A stretch of DNA of 64,000 nucleotides from JAXLYE01 sp046351595 (GTDB lineage Bacteria > Myxococcota_A > Polyangia > Palsa-1104 > JAEUJZ01). This document shows positions 12,374 through 21,192 of the stretch, one piece after another (positions within the stretch are counted from its first letter, which is position 1; each line of letters begins with the position of its first letter). The stretch spans positions 1,860,001-1,924,000 of the forward strand of contig JAXLYE010000001.1 in assembly GCA_046351595.1 (NCBI GenBank), in the 5' to 3' direction. A model generated the notes under the pieces. The model was not told where the DNA came from. It ran no database searches and saw nothing but the letters and a program-made list of their open reading frames with translations. The position numbers were made by a program, and so were the translations under genes.

Positions 12374-12982
12374 ATGGACTTTCTACCCAGCGCCGACCCC
12401 CAGCTCATCCCGTGGCTCAAGAACTTCAGCGCCAAGCTGCAGCTGCACCAGAAGGAGCTCGGCCTCGCCGACTCGGCGGTGAAGGCCGAGGAGGCGCGGG
12501 TCACGGCCCTGGCCAGCGCCATCGAGAAGAACGAGCAGAAGCGGGCCGAGTACCAGGCGCAGGTGACGGCGACGCGCACCCTCAAGGAGGGCGAGCTCGG
12601 CAAGCTGCGCGCCACGGTGCGGCTGCTCAAGGCGCAGCCGACGTACACCGAGGCCATCGGCCGCGACCTCGGCATCGTCGCCCCCGCCAGCGGCGGGCTG
12701 CGCGGCGACGAGGCCAAGCCGCGCCTGCGGGCCGAGCTCGCCCCGGGCCTGGTGCGCCTCAAGTTCTCCAAGGAGGGCTTCGACGGCGTCAACCTGTACC
12801 GCGAGCGCGAGGGCGGCGGCTGGGTCTTCCTCGGCCACGACACCCGCAGCCCCTTCGAGGATCGCGCCCCGCTCGCCCGGCCCGGCCAGCCCGAGCTGCG
12901 CCGCTACCGCGCCGTCTACGTCGACCGCGACACCGAGATCGGCGAGCCCTCAGACACCCTGCAGGTCACCTTCGCCGGGTGA
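12374..12982 (+). CDS. coiled-coil protein with C-terminal beta domain
   Basis: I do not recognise this 202-aa protein. Residues 1-95 form a long coiled coil (heptad-rich, with LHQKELGLADSAVKAEEARV and further Lys/Glu helices). Residues 115-200 look like a fibronectin-III-type beta sandwich (GVNLYREREGGGWVFLGHD, then YRAVYVDRDTEIGEPSDTLQVTF). No signal peptide is visible, so it is probably cytoplasmic. Ribosome binding site GAGGAG lies 5 bases before a TTG at 12368 and 11 bases before the ATG at 12374; the TTG start would add two residues. Confidence 0.7.
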   Translation: MDFLPSADPQLIPWLKNFSAKLQLHQKELGLADSAVKAEEARVTALASAIEKNEQKRAEYQAQVTATRTLKEGELGKLRATVRLLKAQPTYTEAIGRDLGIVAPASGGLRGDEAKPRLRAELAPGLVRLKFSKEGFDGVNLYREREGGGWVFLGHDTRSPFEDRAPLARPGQPELRRYRAVYVDRDTEIGEPSDTLQVTFAG

Positions 12983-13040
12983 GGCGGCGCGACGCGGCCA
13001 GCCCGACGGAGCGCCGTTTCGTATTTGGCCAGTACGCATT

Positions 13041-13217
13041 CCGCGCGAAAAACGCGCGGCCCAAGGATGTAGAAGACGAGACGCCCCTACGGACTGGCAG
13101 GGGGCACGGGAAAGTGCCCCCCGTACTGATCCGATCCGCAACCCGCGCGAGCAACGCGCGGCGGGGGGGGAGGCTCACTCGGCTCCGCCGAGTGAGGGGG
13201 CACGGGAAAGTGCCCCC
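13041..13217. repeat. cluster of hairpin-forming repeats (REP-like)
   Basis: Five perfect inverted repeats fall in 177 bases. CCGCGCG/CGCGCGG with a 5-nt loop occurs at 13041-13059 and again at 13143-13161. GGGGGCAC/GTGCCCCC with the loop GGGAAA occurs at 13100-13121 and again at 13196-13217. CTCACTCGG/CCGAGTGAG occupies 13174-13196. The block is thus a two-copy module. It lies 3' of two converging genes and may act as a two-way transcription stop or a mobile palindromic repeat. Confidence 0.8.
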
Positions 13218-13220
13218 CTA

Positions 13221-14081
13221 TCAGATGCTCGGTGCGCTGGTCTGCAGGTGCGGGGGGTGGGGGTGGTGCTGGTGGTAGAAGCGCAGGATGTCGGCTGCGG
13301 TCTCTTCGATGGCCTTGCCGGTGATGTCGATGACCGGCCAGTCGGGGTAGCGCGCGAACAGGTCGCGGCTGTAGTAGGTCTCGCGCAGGACGTAGTCGCG
13401 CTGGCCGTACGAGGTGTCCGGCGTCATGCGCAGGCGCAGCACGCGCTCGCGGCGGATCTGCAAGAGCGCGTCGGGCTGGATGGTCAGCGCGAAGACCCGG
13501 CCGGACGGCAGCTCGAACAGCTCGGGCGGCGGCGGCAGGTCGAGCACCAGCGGCACGTTGGCGACCTTGTAGCCCTTCTGCGCCAGAAAGATCGACAGCG
13601 GCGTCTTCGAGGTGCGGCTGATGCCGACCAGCACCAGGTCGGCGCGCGCCAGGCTCTCGGGGTCGCGGCCGTCGTCGCTGCGCACCGTGAACTCGATGGC
13701 CTCCATGCGGCGGTAGTAGCTGTCGCTGACCGCGTGCAAGAGGCCGGGCTGGCCGCGCGGCTCGACGCCGAAGATGCCGGCCAGGGTGCCGAGCAGGGCG
13801 CCGATGAGATCGACGTGCGGGACCGAGCGCGCCTCGCACTTGCTGCGCAAGAGCTCGCGCTCCTCGCCGCGGACCAGGGTCGAGACGATCAGCGCGTGGT
13901 CGGCCACCGCCGAGGCGATCACCTGGTCCATGTCGCTCGGGCGGCGGATGAGCGGGCAGGTGCGCAGCTCGATCGGCTGCAGATCGAACTGGTGCAGCGC
14001 GGCGCGCACGACCTTCTCGGCGGTCTCGCCGGTCGCGTCGGAGACGACGTAGATGGCCCGGACCGGGCGGCCGTCAACCAC
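13221..14081 (-). CDS. ppsR: PEP synthase / PPDK regulatory protein (DUF299)
   Basis: This 286-aa protein has the bifunctional ADP-dependent kinase/Pi-dependent phosphorylase fold that switches phosphoenolpyruvate synthase or pyruvate phosphate dikinase off and on by threonine phosphorylation. The diagnostic motifs are VSDATGETAEKVV at the N-terminus, the P-loop-like GISRTSKTPLSIFLAQ near residues 154-169, and the C-terminal SYGQRDYVLRE and WPVIDITGKAIEETA. The C-terminus has a His-rich tail (HQHHPHPPH). The gene follows the radical SAM gene by 71 bases on the same strand; a functional link to it is not evident. Confidence 0.93.
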   Translation of the reverse strand: MVDGRPVRAIYVVSDATGETAEKVVRAALHQFDLQPIELRTCPLIRRPSDMDQVIASAVADHALIVSTLVRGEERELLRSKCEARSVPHVDLIGALLGTLAGIFGVEPRGQPGLLHAVSDSYYRRMEAIEFTVRSDDGRDPESLARADLVLVGISRTSKTPLSIFLAQKGYKVANVPLVLDLPPPPELFELPSGRVFALTIQPDALLQIRRERVLRLRMTPDTSYGQRDYVLRETYYSRDLFARYPDWPVIDITGKAIEETAADILRFYHQHHPHPPHLQTSAPSI

Positions 14082-14152
14082 GGGGTGCCTCGGCGCGCGG
14101 ACTCTTCACCGGACGAGGCCCGGTGCCCTGGGTGTCAGCGTACATGCGCGGG

Positions 14153-15502
14153 CTAGGCTATCACGCGCAGGCGGCGGCGCACCGGCCCGCTGTCCGGCTC
14201 TGCGCCTGGCCCGGCGGCCAGGTCGGCGGTCGCCGCGGCGGCAGCCGTCGCGGCCAGCACGCGCGGGCACTCGGGATCCGGGGCGCGCGGGTCGCCGGCG
14301 ACGTGGGCCGAGACGATGCGGCAGCCGCCGCGGCACAGCAAAAGGTAGTCGCACGAGCGGCACGGCTCGCGCGCCTCGCGGTACGAGCGGAAGGGCGGGA
14401 ACGCCTCGGCCTCGTCCCAGTAGCCGCGCAGGCCGGTGATCCGCTCGCTGACCGTCGGGGCGAACGAGCACGGCGAGAGCTTACCGCCGGCCCGCGCCGC
14501 GATCAACAGGTCGCCGCCGGCGCAGCCGTAGATCGCCAGGAAGCGCATCAGCTCGGGCGGCGGGCGGTGGTGCGCCACCATCGGGGTGAACGAGCAGTCC
14601 AGGCGCACGCGCAGGCGGTGGCGGCGGCTCAGCGACAGCGCCGTCGGCAGGAGCGCGGCGTGCTGCTCGTCGCTGCAGCGCAGCGCCGGGTAGGTGTCGC
14701 TGCGGGCGCCGCGGCCGGCCGGCTTGAAGCGTAACAGCTCCACCTCGTTGCAGCGGCGGCGGCGGGCGTGCGCAAACAGCGCGTCCAGGTCGGCGAAGCT
14801 CTTGCGCGTCACGACGCAGTTGATGCCGACGTCGGGCCAGGCCCGGCGCAGCGCCGCGAGCGCGCGGTCGGCGCGGTCGAAGCCGTCGAAGCCGCGCACC
14901 GCCGCGTAGGTCGCGCCGACGCCGTCGAGCGAGACGTTGATCTGGCCGAAGCGGCCGGCGCGCGCCCAGCCGCACAGGCGCTCGAGCACGGCCTCGTCGT
15001 ACAGGCCCGAGGTGGTCAGGTTGGGGACGATGCCGCGGCGCCGCGCCTCGTCGCACAGCTCGCCGAGCCAGGGCAGCTCCGCGGACTCGCCGCCGCCGAG
15101 CGCGACGTGGAAGACCCCGGCGGCGGCGAGCTCGTCGAGGGCCCGCACCCACTCGGTAAGGCCCCACTCGCCGGGCGCGCCGGCCGGGGTGGCGCCGGTG
15201 TAGCAGCCGGCGCAGCCGGCGCCGCAGCGGTTGGTGAGCTGCAGGTGCGCCTCCAGCGGCGCGGCCAAGAGCGACTCGAGCCGGCCGTCGTCGCCGGGCT
15301 CGGCCCACAGGCCGGCGGGCGGGGCGCCGTGGCCGAGGTCGCGCGCGCGCTCGCGGTCGACGAAGACCAGGCCCTGCGGCACGCCGATGCGGCCGCCCAG
15401 CTGGGCGATGCCGCCGAAGCGCTCGTAGCGGAAGGCGCGCGGCCGCGGCTGTGCCAGCCGGGCCCGGAGCCGGCGCCAGAACCCGGGGAGGAAGCCGAGC
15501 AT
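14153..15502 (-). CDS. radical SAM protein with SPASM domain
   Basis: A 449-aa radical SAM enzyme. Cys93, Cys97 and Cys100 form the CX3CX2C motif (NRCGAGCAGCY) for the SAM-binding [4Fe-4S] cluster; GGGES follows. The C-terminal region has the full SPASM pattern: GC...SPC, then CX2CX5CX3C (CRSCDYLLLCRGGC) and a final PEC, enough for two auxiliary clusters. SPASM enzymes modify peptides or proteins (PqqE, anSME, QhpD, mycofactocin MftC). No obvious short precursor peptide is adjacent; the gene follows 31 bases after a beta-rich protein and closes an operon of di-haem oxidoreductases, so the substrate may be a protein in that operon. Confidence 0.92.
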   Translation of the reverse strand: MLGFLPGFWRRLRARLAQPRPRAFRYERFGGIAQLGGRIGVPQGLVFVDRERARDLGHGAPPAGLWAEPGDDGRLESLLAAPLEAHLQLTNRCGAGCAGCYTGATPAGAPGEWGLTEWVRALDELAAAGVFHVALGGGESAELPWLGELCDEARRRGIVPNLTTSGLYDEAVLERLCGWARAGRFGQINVSLDGVGATYAAVRGFDGFDRADRALAALRRAWPDVGINCVVTRKSFADLDALFAHARRRRCNEVELLRFKPAGRGARSDTYPALRCSDEQHAALLPTALSLSRRHRLRVRLDCSFTPMVAHHRPPPELMRFLAIYGCAGGDLLIAARAGGKLSPCSFAPTVSERITGLRGYWDEAEAFPPFRSYREAREPCRSCDYLLLCRGGCRIVSAHVAGDPRAPDPECPRVLAATAAAAATADLAAGPGAEPDSGPVRRRLRVIA

Positions 15503-15533
15503 GCCGCCAGCATAGACGCTCGGCGGCGGGTGG

Positions 15534-16181
15534 CTACACCGCTTCGATCACCACGGACTGCAGCAGCTGATACGGCTCCGACGGGCTGCGGCGGCTGTGG
15601 AGCTGGATCGCGTAGCGGCCGGTGCGCAGCTCGCCGAGCTGCACGACAAGCGGCGTCTCGCCGGTCATCTGCACGCCCGGCCCCTCGGGCGGCATGTCGG
15701 TCAGCCGCACCGTGATCTGCCGCGCCAGCGCGTCGATCTCGACGGCGTCGACGTGCATGGTCCAGCCCGGGGTCGGCAGGGTGCGGCGGCCGCGCAGCAC
15801 GAACTGCGGCGGGTGCGTGCGCAGGCCGGACAGCTCCAGGCTGTGCACGGTCGGCTCGACGAAGTGCAGGCTACCGGCGAAGGGCGCCTGCTGCGGCGGC
15901 TCGGGCAGGTCCTTGTCGATCTCGCCGTCCTGGCGGATCTCGACGCACAGGGTGCGCTCGCCGGTGATGCCGCCGTGGCGGCCGAAGATGCGGTGCAGCG
16001 TGAAGTCGACCTGGATGTCGGCGCCGCCGGCCTCGGCGCGGGCCAGCGCGTCGGCCAGCGCCTCGTCGAGCGAGAAGCGGCGCGAGACACCGAGGTGGAT
16101 GCTGCGGTCGATGGGCTTATGGGCGGGCGCGTGGGCCGGCGCCTGGGACGGGCTGCCGGCGGGGCTGTCGTGCTTGTGCAT
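15534..16181 (-). CDS. hypothetical beta-rich protein in the di-haem/radical SAM operon
   Basis: I do not recognise this 215-aa protein. A His/Ala/Pro-rich disordered N-terminus (about 28 residues) leads to an alpha/beta segment with DEALADALARAEAGGADIQVDFTL-like character, then two beta-rich regions near residues 95-215 (HFVEPTVHSLELSGL; PGWTMHVDAVEIDALARQI; GELRTGRYAIQLHSR). It has no signal peptide, so unlike the cytochromes upstream it is probably cytoplasmic, like the radical SAM enzyme just downstream. Ribosome binding site GGAGG precedes the ATG. It could be a scaffold or a modification substrate for the radical SAM enzyme; that is a guess from position. Confidence 0.7.
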   Translation of the reverse strand: MHKHDSPAGSPSQAPAHAPAHKPIDRSIHLGVSRRFSLDEALADALARAEAGGADIQVDFTLHRIFGRHGGITGERTLCVEIRQDGEIDKDLPEPPQQAPFAGSLHFVEPTVHSLELSGLRTHPPQFVLRGRRTLPTPGWTMHVDAVEIDALARQITVRLTDMPPEGPGVQMTGETPLVVQLGELRTGRYAIQLHSRRSPSEPYQLLQSVVIEAV

Positions 16182-16211
16182 CCGGGCCTCCGGGGAAGGG
16201 GGAAGAGCGGC

Positions 16212-17792
16212 TCAGGTCTTGGTGGCCGGCGGCGGGCCCGCCTCGACCTTGGGGTGCATGACGTTGCCGTCGGCGTCGCGGCGCGGGAAGATGCGCGGGT
16301 CGGGGTCGTGGACGACGCAGCTCGGCTTGGGCTTGCCTTCGATCCAGGCGCCGACGACCGAGTAGGCGCACGGCTCGCGCATGCGCAGCTGGATCGGCGA
16401 CAGCGGCATGAAGTCGTAGTCGATCTGCCGCGTGACCTCCTGGTAGTTGGCGCGCAGCACCTTCGGGTCCGTCGGGTGCGGCATGACCACGAAGTGCTTG
16501 AGCGTGCCGCCGTGGCACTGCTTGTTGCTGCAGGTCATCTTGTCGATGGTCGGCTGGATCTCGGCGAGGAAGCGCTCGTACGACGGCGGCTGCGGCGGCG
16601 GGCAGATGCGCGGCGTCTTGTGCGCGAGCCAGGTCGAGACCACCTCGTCGATGCAGTCGCCGCGGCCGCCCAGGCGCTTGCCGCCGCCGTGCGGCTCCTG
16701 GTTGCGCGCGGTGCGCAGGAAGGTGCTGGCCTCGGGGTGCGCGAGGTCCTCGATGCGCGCGGTGAGCTGCAGGTAGTCGTGCAGCGCGCTCGCCGGGTTG
16801 GTCTGGTGCGGGAACAGGGACATGTCGCCGCTGCCGCCGCCGTGGCACGCGGCCTCGACGCAGCCGCGCTTCTGCAGCTGCGGCAGGACGATGTCGCGGA
16901 AGGCCGTGAAGCTGGGCAGCGCCGCGACCAGGGCCGCGTCGCCCTGCGCCGACAGCTCGCAGCTCGACTCGGGCGCGCCGGCGATGAAGCCGTAGAGCCG
17001 GCGGTAGGCGCACGACAGCGGGTCGATCTTCTTCTGGTGCTTGCCGTCGCTGGCCTCGACGGCGCGGATGATCTTGCTCTCGAAGACGGCGAAGCCGTTG
17101 GGCTGGGTCGTCTGCAGCGCCATCGCCGCGCGCTGCGGCTGGCCGCCGGGCTCGGCGAGCGAAGACAGGTTCAGGCCGAGCATGGCCTTGCCCTCGCCGC
17201 CGTGGCAGGTCTTGTCGGCGCAGCCCATGGCCGTCAGCGCGGGCGCGACCTCGCGCGTGAAGCGGGCGATGCGATCCGGCGGCGGCGGGTCCTGACACGG
17301 CGGATCCGGCTGGTTGCCGATCCAGGCGATCAGCTTCTTGTAGTCGCAGGAGTTCTCGTCGAGGTTCTTGCCGCCGTTGTGCTGCGCGAGGTTGAGCGCC
17401 TTCTGAACGAGCTCGCTCTTCTCGGGGTTGTTGCGGTCCAGGCGCAGCATCAGCGTCTTGTAGTCGCTCGAGGCCGTGGGCTCGCCCTTGGCCAGGTACA
17501 GGCCGCCGCCGCGGATGGTGCCGTGGCACTGGCCCGAGTCGCAGCCGCGCCGCGTGAGCAGCGGCCGCACGAACTGCTGGTAGCGCTTGTCCTTGATCGC
17601 CTCTTGCGAGAGCACGTCCGCGCTCTGGGGCAGCGCGTGCGTCTCGACCGTGGCCGCGGCCGGCTTGCGGTTGATGTGGATCGCGTTCACCGGGCGCGAC
17701 TTGCAGCCGCCGAGCGATGCCGCTCCCAGCCCGAGGCAGACAAGCAAGGCGTGCGGCCAGGCGGAGCGCGCCGGCCAGTCACCGAACTTCAT
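16212..17792 (-). CDS. lipoprotein with four CX4CH cytochrome-like repeats
   Basis: A secreted lipoprotein of 526 aa (lipobox LGGC, Cys30). It is built of four tandem repeats of about 110 residues. Each has a CX4CH motif (Cys84-His90, Cys191-His197, Cys311-His317, Cys421-His427; for example CDSGQCH, CSNKQCH), and each repeat ends in a C-X16-C pair (for example Cys149/Cys166). CX4CH is a rare but known haem-attachment spacing. It may be a tetra-haem electron carrier, or the motif may bind something else. Its ATG overlaps the end of the upstream di-haem gene (ATGA), so it is co-transcribed with two DUF1111 genes. Confidence 0.8.
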   Translation of the reverse strand: MKFGDWPARSAWPHALLVCLGLGAASLGGCKSRPVNAIHINRKPAAATVETHALPQSADVLSQEAIKDKRYQQFVRPLLTRRGCDSGQCHGTIRGGGLYLAKGEPTASSDYKTLMLRLDRNNPEKSELVQKALNLAQHNGGKNLDENSCDYKKLIAWIGNQPDPPCQDPPPPDRIARFTREVAPALTAMGCADKTCHGGEGKAMLGLNLSSLAEPGGQPQRAAMALQTTQPNGFAVFESKIIRAVEASDGKHQKKIDPLSCAYRRLYGFIAGAPESSCELSAQGDAALVAALPSFTAFRDIVLPQLQKRGCVEAACHGGGSGDMSLFPHQTNPASALHDYLQLTARIEDLAHPEASTFLRTARNQEPHGGGKRLGGRGDCIDEVVSTWLAHKTPRICPPPQPPSYERFLAEIQPTIDKMTCSNKQCHGGTLKHFVVMPHPTDPKVLRANYQEVTRQIDYDFMPLSPIQLRMREPCAYSVVGAWIEGKPKPSCVVHDPDPRIFPRRDADGNVMHPKVEAGPPPATKT

Positions 17793-19309
17793 GGTTTGAA
17801 CTCCAGGTGGGACGGCTGGTTCAGGCTAAGCAGGAACATCCGCAGCCAGCCGCCCTCTTCCATCGAGAGCTTCTCGTAGGCCTTCTTCGCGGGCTCGGCC
17901 TCGCCGGCGTGCGCGCGGATCGCGGCGTCGAGCGAGCCGGCGCGCCCGTCGTGCATATAGGGGCCCGAGGCGCTGATGCCCCAAAGCGGCGGCGTCAGGA
18001 ACTGCGCCGGCGGCACGCCGCGGTAGCCGTGCGCCTCCTTCAGCGGCTCGCCCATGTTGTGCCGGCGCAGGTCGCTGTACAGCCGCACCACCGCCTGGCG
18101 CTGCCCCTTCTCGATCGAGCTGAGGAGCGGCGCCAGGTCCACGCGCGGCCGCGACGTCGGCGTCGGGCCGAGGCTGATCACGGTGTCGCTGAGCGGCAGC
18201 TCGGGCGTGTGGCAGCCGGCGCAGCCGAGGTCCGAAAACAGCTTGGCGCCGCGGCCGATGCGCATCGAGAAGCTCGCCTCGGTCGGCACCTCCTCCACCG
18301 GCGGCGGCAGCGAGGTCAGGTACACGACCAGCGCCGTGACCATGCCCTCGGTCGCCTCGCGCACCACGCCGTCGGCGTCGGGATCGTCGGGCGGCCCGTC
18401 GCCGAGCGGCATCGCGCCGGGGTTCTTCACCAGCTCCTCGGCCTGCACGCCGAGGTTCTGCTGCAGCCCCTCGATCACCGCCTGACGCAGCGTCGCGGTC
18501 GTGCCCTTCCAGCCGAACGGGCGCACCACCAGATCGAGGCTGACGCCGCGCACGCCGGTGATGTCGAGGCGGCCGTCCTGGCTCATCGCCAGCTTGCCGA
18601 ACTGCACGCCCTTGGCCAGAAGCGGCATGCTGCCGCCGCGCGGGATGGTCTTTTTCGCCTGCAGGTACTGCGCCTGCAGCTCCGCGGTCATCTCCTCGGC
18701 CAGGCGCTGGATGAGGGCGGCGCCGAACAGGGCGCGCGGGTTGCGCGGCAGCCCGGTGCTGGCGTGGACGCCGTCGCCGTCGAGGTCCGAGTTGTCGGCC
18801 GAGAAGCCGGCGCCGCCCAGGCCGCCGACGTGGTGGCAGCCGGCGCAGCGCGTGCCGTCCGGGCCGCCGAAGGACTTGTAGTGGATGTGGCGCAGGTTGG
18901 GCGCGGCCCGGCCGCCGGCCAGGGGGCTCTTGCGCGGGCCCAGGCCGTTGCCCAGCCCGTGGACCGGCGTGAAGTCGTTGCGAAACAGCTCGCGGCCGAT
19001 GTCGACGAGCTGCGGCAGCGTGACGCGGCCGCTGTTGATGTCGGCCTGCTCGACGCGCAGCCCGCGCCACATCGAGCCCGGCTCCCACGCCTCGCGGAAG
19101 CGGCGCTCGCGCTGGGTGTAGCGCCGCGTGATCGCCTGGCGCGCCTCCTCCTCGAGGCTGCGGGTCTGGAAGGTGCGGCCCGCGGCCTCCTCGCCGAGCA
19201 CGATCGGCTGGACCGGGGGCCGCGCCCGCTGGCAGCCGGGCGCAGCGAGCAGCGAGGCAAGCAGCAGCGGACGGGTGAGCCGAGTCGCAAGACGCATCGC
19301 AAGGCGCAT
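17789..19309 (-). CDS. di-haem DUF1111-type thiol oxidoreductase (copy 2)
   Basis: A 506-aa secreted lipoprotein-like protein (signal ending LLAAPGC) of the DUF1111/di-haem cytochrome c peroxidase-like group. Two haem motifs, CAGCHH near residue 183 and CAGCHT near residue 370, are separated by the family block (RPFGWKGTTATLRQAV) and followed by DLRRHNMG and PLWGISASGPYMHDGRAGSLDAAI. The family is linked to c-type haem redox enzymes, some resembling MauG. It overlaps the upstream paralogue by one base (TGATG) and the downstream gene by four, so it is translationally coupled to both. Confidence 0.9.
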   Translation of the reverse strand: MRLAMRLATRLTRPLLLASLLAAPGCQRARPPVQPIVLGEEAAGRTFQTRSLEEEARQAITRRYTQRERRFREAWEPGSMWRGLRVEQADINSGRVTLPQLVDIGRELFRNDFTPVHGLGNGLGPRKSPLAGGRAAPNLRHIHYKSFGGPDGTRCAGCHHVGGLGGAGFSADNSDLDGDGVHASTGLPRNPRALFGAALIQRLAEEMTAELQAQYLQAKKTIPRGGSMPLLAKGVQFGKLAMSQDGRLDITGVRGVSLDLVVRPFGWKGTTATLRQAVIEGLQQNLGVQAEELVKNPGAMPLGDGPPDDPDADGVVREATEGMVTALVVYLTSLPPPVEEVPTEASFSMRIGRGAKLFSDLGCAGCHTPELPLSDTVISLGPTPTSRPRVDLAPLLSSIEKGQRQAVVRLYSDLRRHNMGEPLKEAHGYRGVPPAQFLTPPLWGISASGPYMHDGRAGSLDAAIRAHAGEAEPAKKAYEKLSMEEGGWLRMFLLSLNQPSHLEFKP

Positions 19310-20976
19310 CAGGGCGTGACCTCGGGGAAGGGCAGGCGGGTCAGCGACAGCAGGAAGACCTCGAGGGCGCGCTGGCGGTGCGGCGGCAGCGCCTTGTACG
19401 CATCGCGCGTCTGCGCCGCCTCGCCGCCGTGCAAGAGGACGGCGTCGTGCAGCGTCACCGCGCGCCCGTCGTGCAGGTACGGCCCGGTCTCGGCCAGGCC
19501 CCACAGCGGCCGCGTCAAGAAGTACGACGCCGGGATGTTCGGCCCGCTGCGATCGCCCTGGTGCGGACCGACGGAGGTGCTGCGCGGCAGCGGGTCCGCG
19601 AGCTCAGGGCCCATGTCGTGCCGGCGCAGATCGGTGAACGGGAAGATCGGGTAGCCGGCGAGCGTGACGTCGTAGTTGCGCAGCGGCGGCCCGTTCTTGA
19701 TGTCCTTGGTCAGATCGAGCGTCAGCGGCTTGCGCAGCGACGGGTCCTGGTCGTGGTGCTCGACCCAGGTCGGCTTCTGCAGGTTCCACATCGGCTTGTG
19801 GCAGGTCTCGCAGCCGAGCACCGTGAAGGTCTGCGCGCCCTCGCGCCACGCCTCGACGAGATCGGGCGAGCGCGGCGGGTCGATGATGGGCAGCGGCAAG
19901 AGCGCCAGGTACACCGCGATCGCCGAGAGGTGGCCGTCGTCGAGCTCGTAGCGGATCTGGTCCTGGTCGGGGTCGTCGGGCTTGCCCTCGCCCAGGCCCG
20001 CGGCCAGCGCCCGCGTCGCCGGCGAGGTGCCGACGGCCGCGGTGCCGTAGAACATGCGCAGGTCGAGCATGGCGCGCGAGTTGAGGCCGTGGTGGACCTG
20101 GAAGGCCTCCTCGGCGAAGCGGCGCAGCGTCGAGTGCGTGCCCTTCCAGCCGAACGGCCGCACGATCAGATCGGGGTCGATCGCGACCAGCTTCGAGGTG
20201 TCCCACGAGCCGTCGGGCAGGACGCGGATGGTGCCGAAGTCGATGCCCTGGTAGTTGAGCTGCACCGCCACCGGCTCCGTCGGCAGCTTGCGCGGCATCT
20301 GCTCGCGGAAGGCGGCGGTGATCTCGGCGGCCAGGATCTGGATCGCGCCGCCGCCCTGCAGCGCCGGCGGGTTGCGCTCGAGCGCGCTGTCGACGCGGTC
20401 GCCGTCGCCGGCGACCAGCGCGTTCTCGGTCCACTCGCCGGCGCCGTCGTCGCCGCCGCGGTGGTGGCACGAGCGGCAGCTGGTCGAGTCGGGCCCGCCG
20501 TGCGCGCCGCGGTGGACGCGGTGGAAGTTAGGCGGCTTGCCGCCCAGGCCGTCGCCGAAGCCGTCGAGGTCGGTCAGCTCGAACTCGAAGAGTTCCTCAC
20601 CGGCGTTGAAGTGCGCCTCGATGGCATCGACCGAGTCCTTGAAGCGGATCGATTCCGTGCGCGGGATGAGATCCTCGATGGCCTCGTAGGGCTCGAGCGC
20701 CGCGCCCTGGCGATCCACGCGCTTGCGCATCGCCGCCTTGAGGATGTCGTCCAGGTAGGGAATAAGGGCCAGCGAGTCACGCAGGGTCAGGCCCGGGGCC
20801 GTGAGCGCACCGCTGCTGCTCGCCCCTGTCAGTTGGAGCGACGGGGGGAGCGACGGCGGGAAGCCGCCCGGTCCCGGGCTCGGGCTGCGCGGCGCGGGGG
20901 GCTGGCAGGCGCCGAGCGAGAGGGCCAGCGAGAGCGCCAGCGCAGGCCGCAGGATAGAGAGGGTCTTCGACGGCAA
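19309..20976 (-). CDS. di-haem DUF1111-type thiol oxidoreductase (copy 1)
   Basis: First gene of the operon. The 555-aa protein starts at a TTG preceded by GAGGAG (10-base spacing), giving a clean lipoprotein signal ending LSLGACQ; an upstream GTG frame would give a poorer N-terminus. It has the same layout as the next gene: haem motif CRSCHHRGG, the RPFGWKGTHSTLRRFA block, a second haem motif CETCHKP, then RRHDMGPELADP and PLWGLAETGPYLHDGRAVTLHDAV. The two copies clearly derive from a duplication but have diverged, so they may work in series or on different substrates. Confidence 0.9.
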   Translation of the reverse strand: MPSKTLSILRPALALSLALSLGACQPPAPRSPSPGPGGFPPSLPPSLQLTGASSSGALTAPGLTLRDSLALIPYLDDILKAAMRKRVDRQGAALEPYEAIEDLIPRTESIRFKDSVDAIEAHFNAGEELFEFELTDLDGFGDGLGGKPPNFHRVHRGAHGGPDSTSCRSCHHRGGDDGAGEWTENALVAGDGDRVDSALERNPPALQGGGAIQILAAEITAAFREQMPRKLPTEPVAVQLNYQGIDFGTIRVLPDGSWDTSKLVAIDPDLIVRPFGWKGTHSTLRRFAEEAFQVHHGLNSRAMLDLRMFYGTAAVGTSPATRALAAGLGEGKPDDPDQDQIRYELDDGHLSAIAVYLALLPLPIIDPPRSPDLVEAWREGAQTFTVLGCETCHKPMWNLQKPTWVEHHDQDPSLRKPLTLDLTKDIKNGPPLRNYDVTLAGYPIFPFTDLRRHDMGPELADPLPRSTSVGPHQGDRSGPNIPASYFLTRPLWGLAETGPYLHDGRAVTLHDAVLLHGGEAAQTRDAYKALPPHRQRALEVFLLSLTRLPFPEVTP

Positions 20977-21145
20977 CGACGCGATTCTCCTCGGCGGAAT
21001 TATATCTTCAGCGCACACGGCAGTTCAATACGCCTGCTCGCGGACCGTCGAGAGACGGCAGCCAGCAGGCGCAAAGGGGCGCGAACGGAGTGCGAAGGGA
21101 GTCGAAAGGGAGGCCGCCAAGGGAGCGGCCGCGGAAGGGAGGGCC

Positions 21146-21182
21146 GCGGACGCTGCGCAGGTCAGGCGCGCGCAGCGTCCGC
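21146..21182 (-). terminator. 13-bp perfect hairpin after the triple-paralogue operon
   Basis: GCGGACGCTGCGC and its exact complement GCGCAGCGTCCGC are separated by 11 bases. It lies 10 bases past the last stop of the three-gene operon, where a terminator is expected, but there is no T-run on either side, so it may act as a 3' stabilising hairpin or a rho-assisted stop. Confidence 0.6.
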
Positions 21183-21192
21183 TAGCAGGGTG

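Noticed and set aside
13041..13217. Possible CRISPR array
   Set aside because: Only two copies of each hairpin, no regular spacers and no cas genes.
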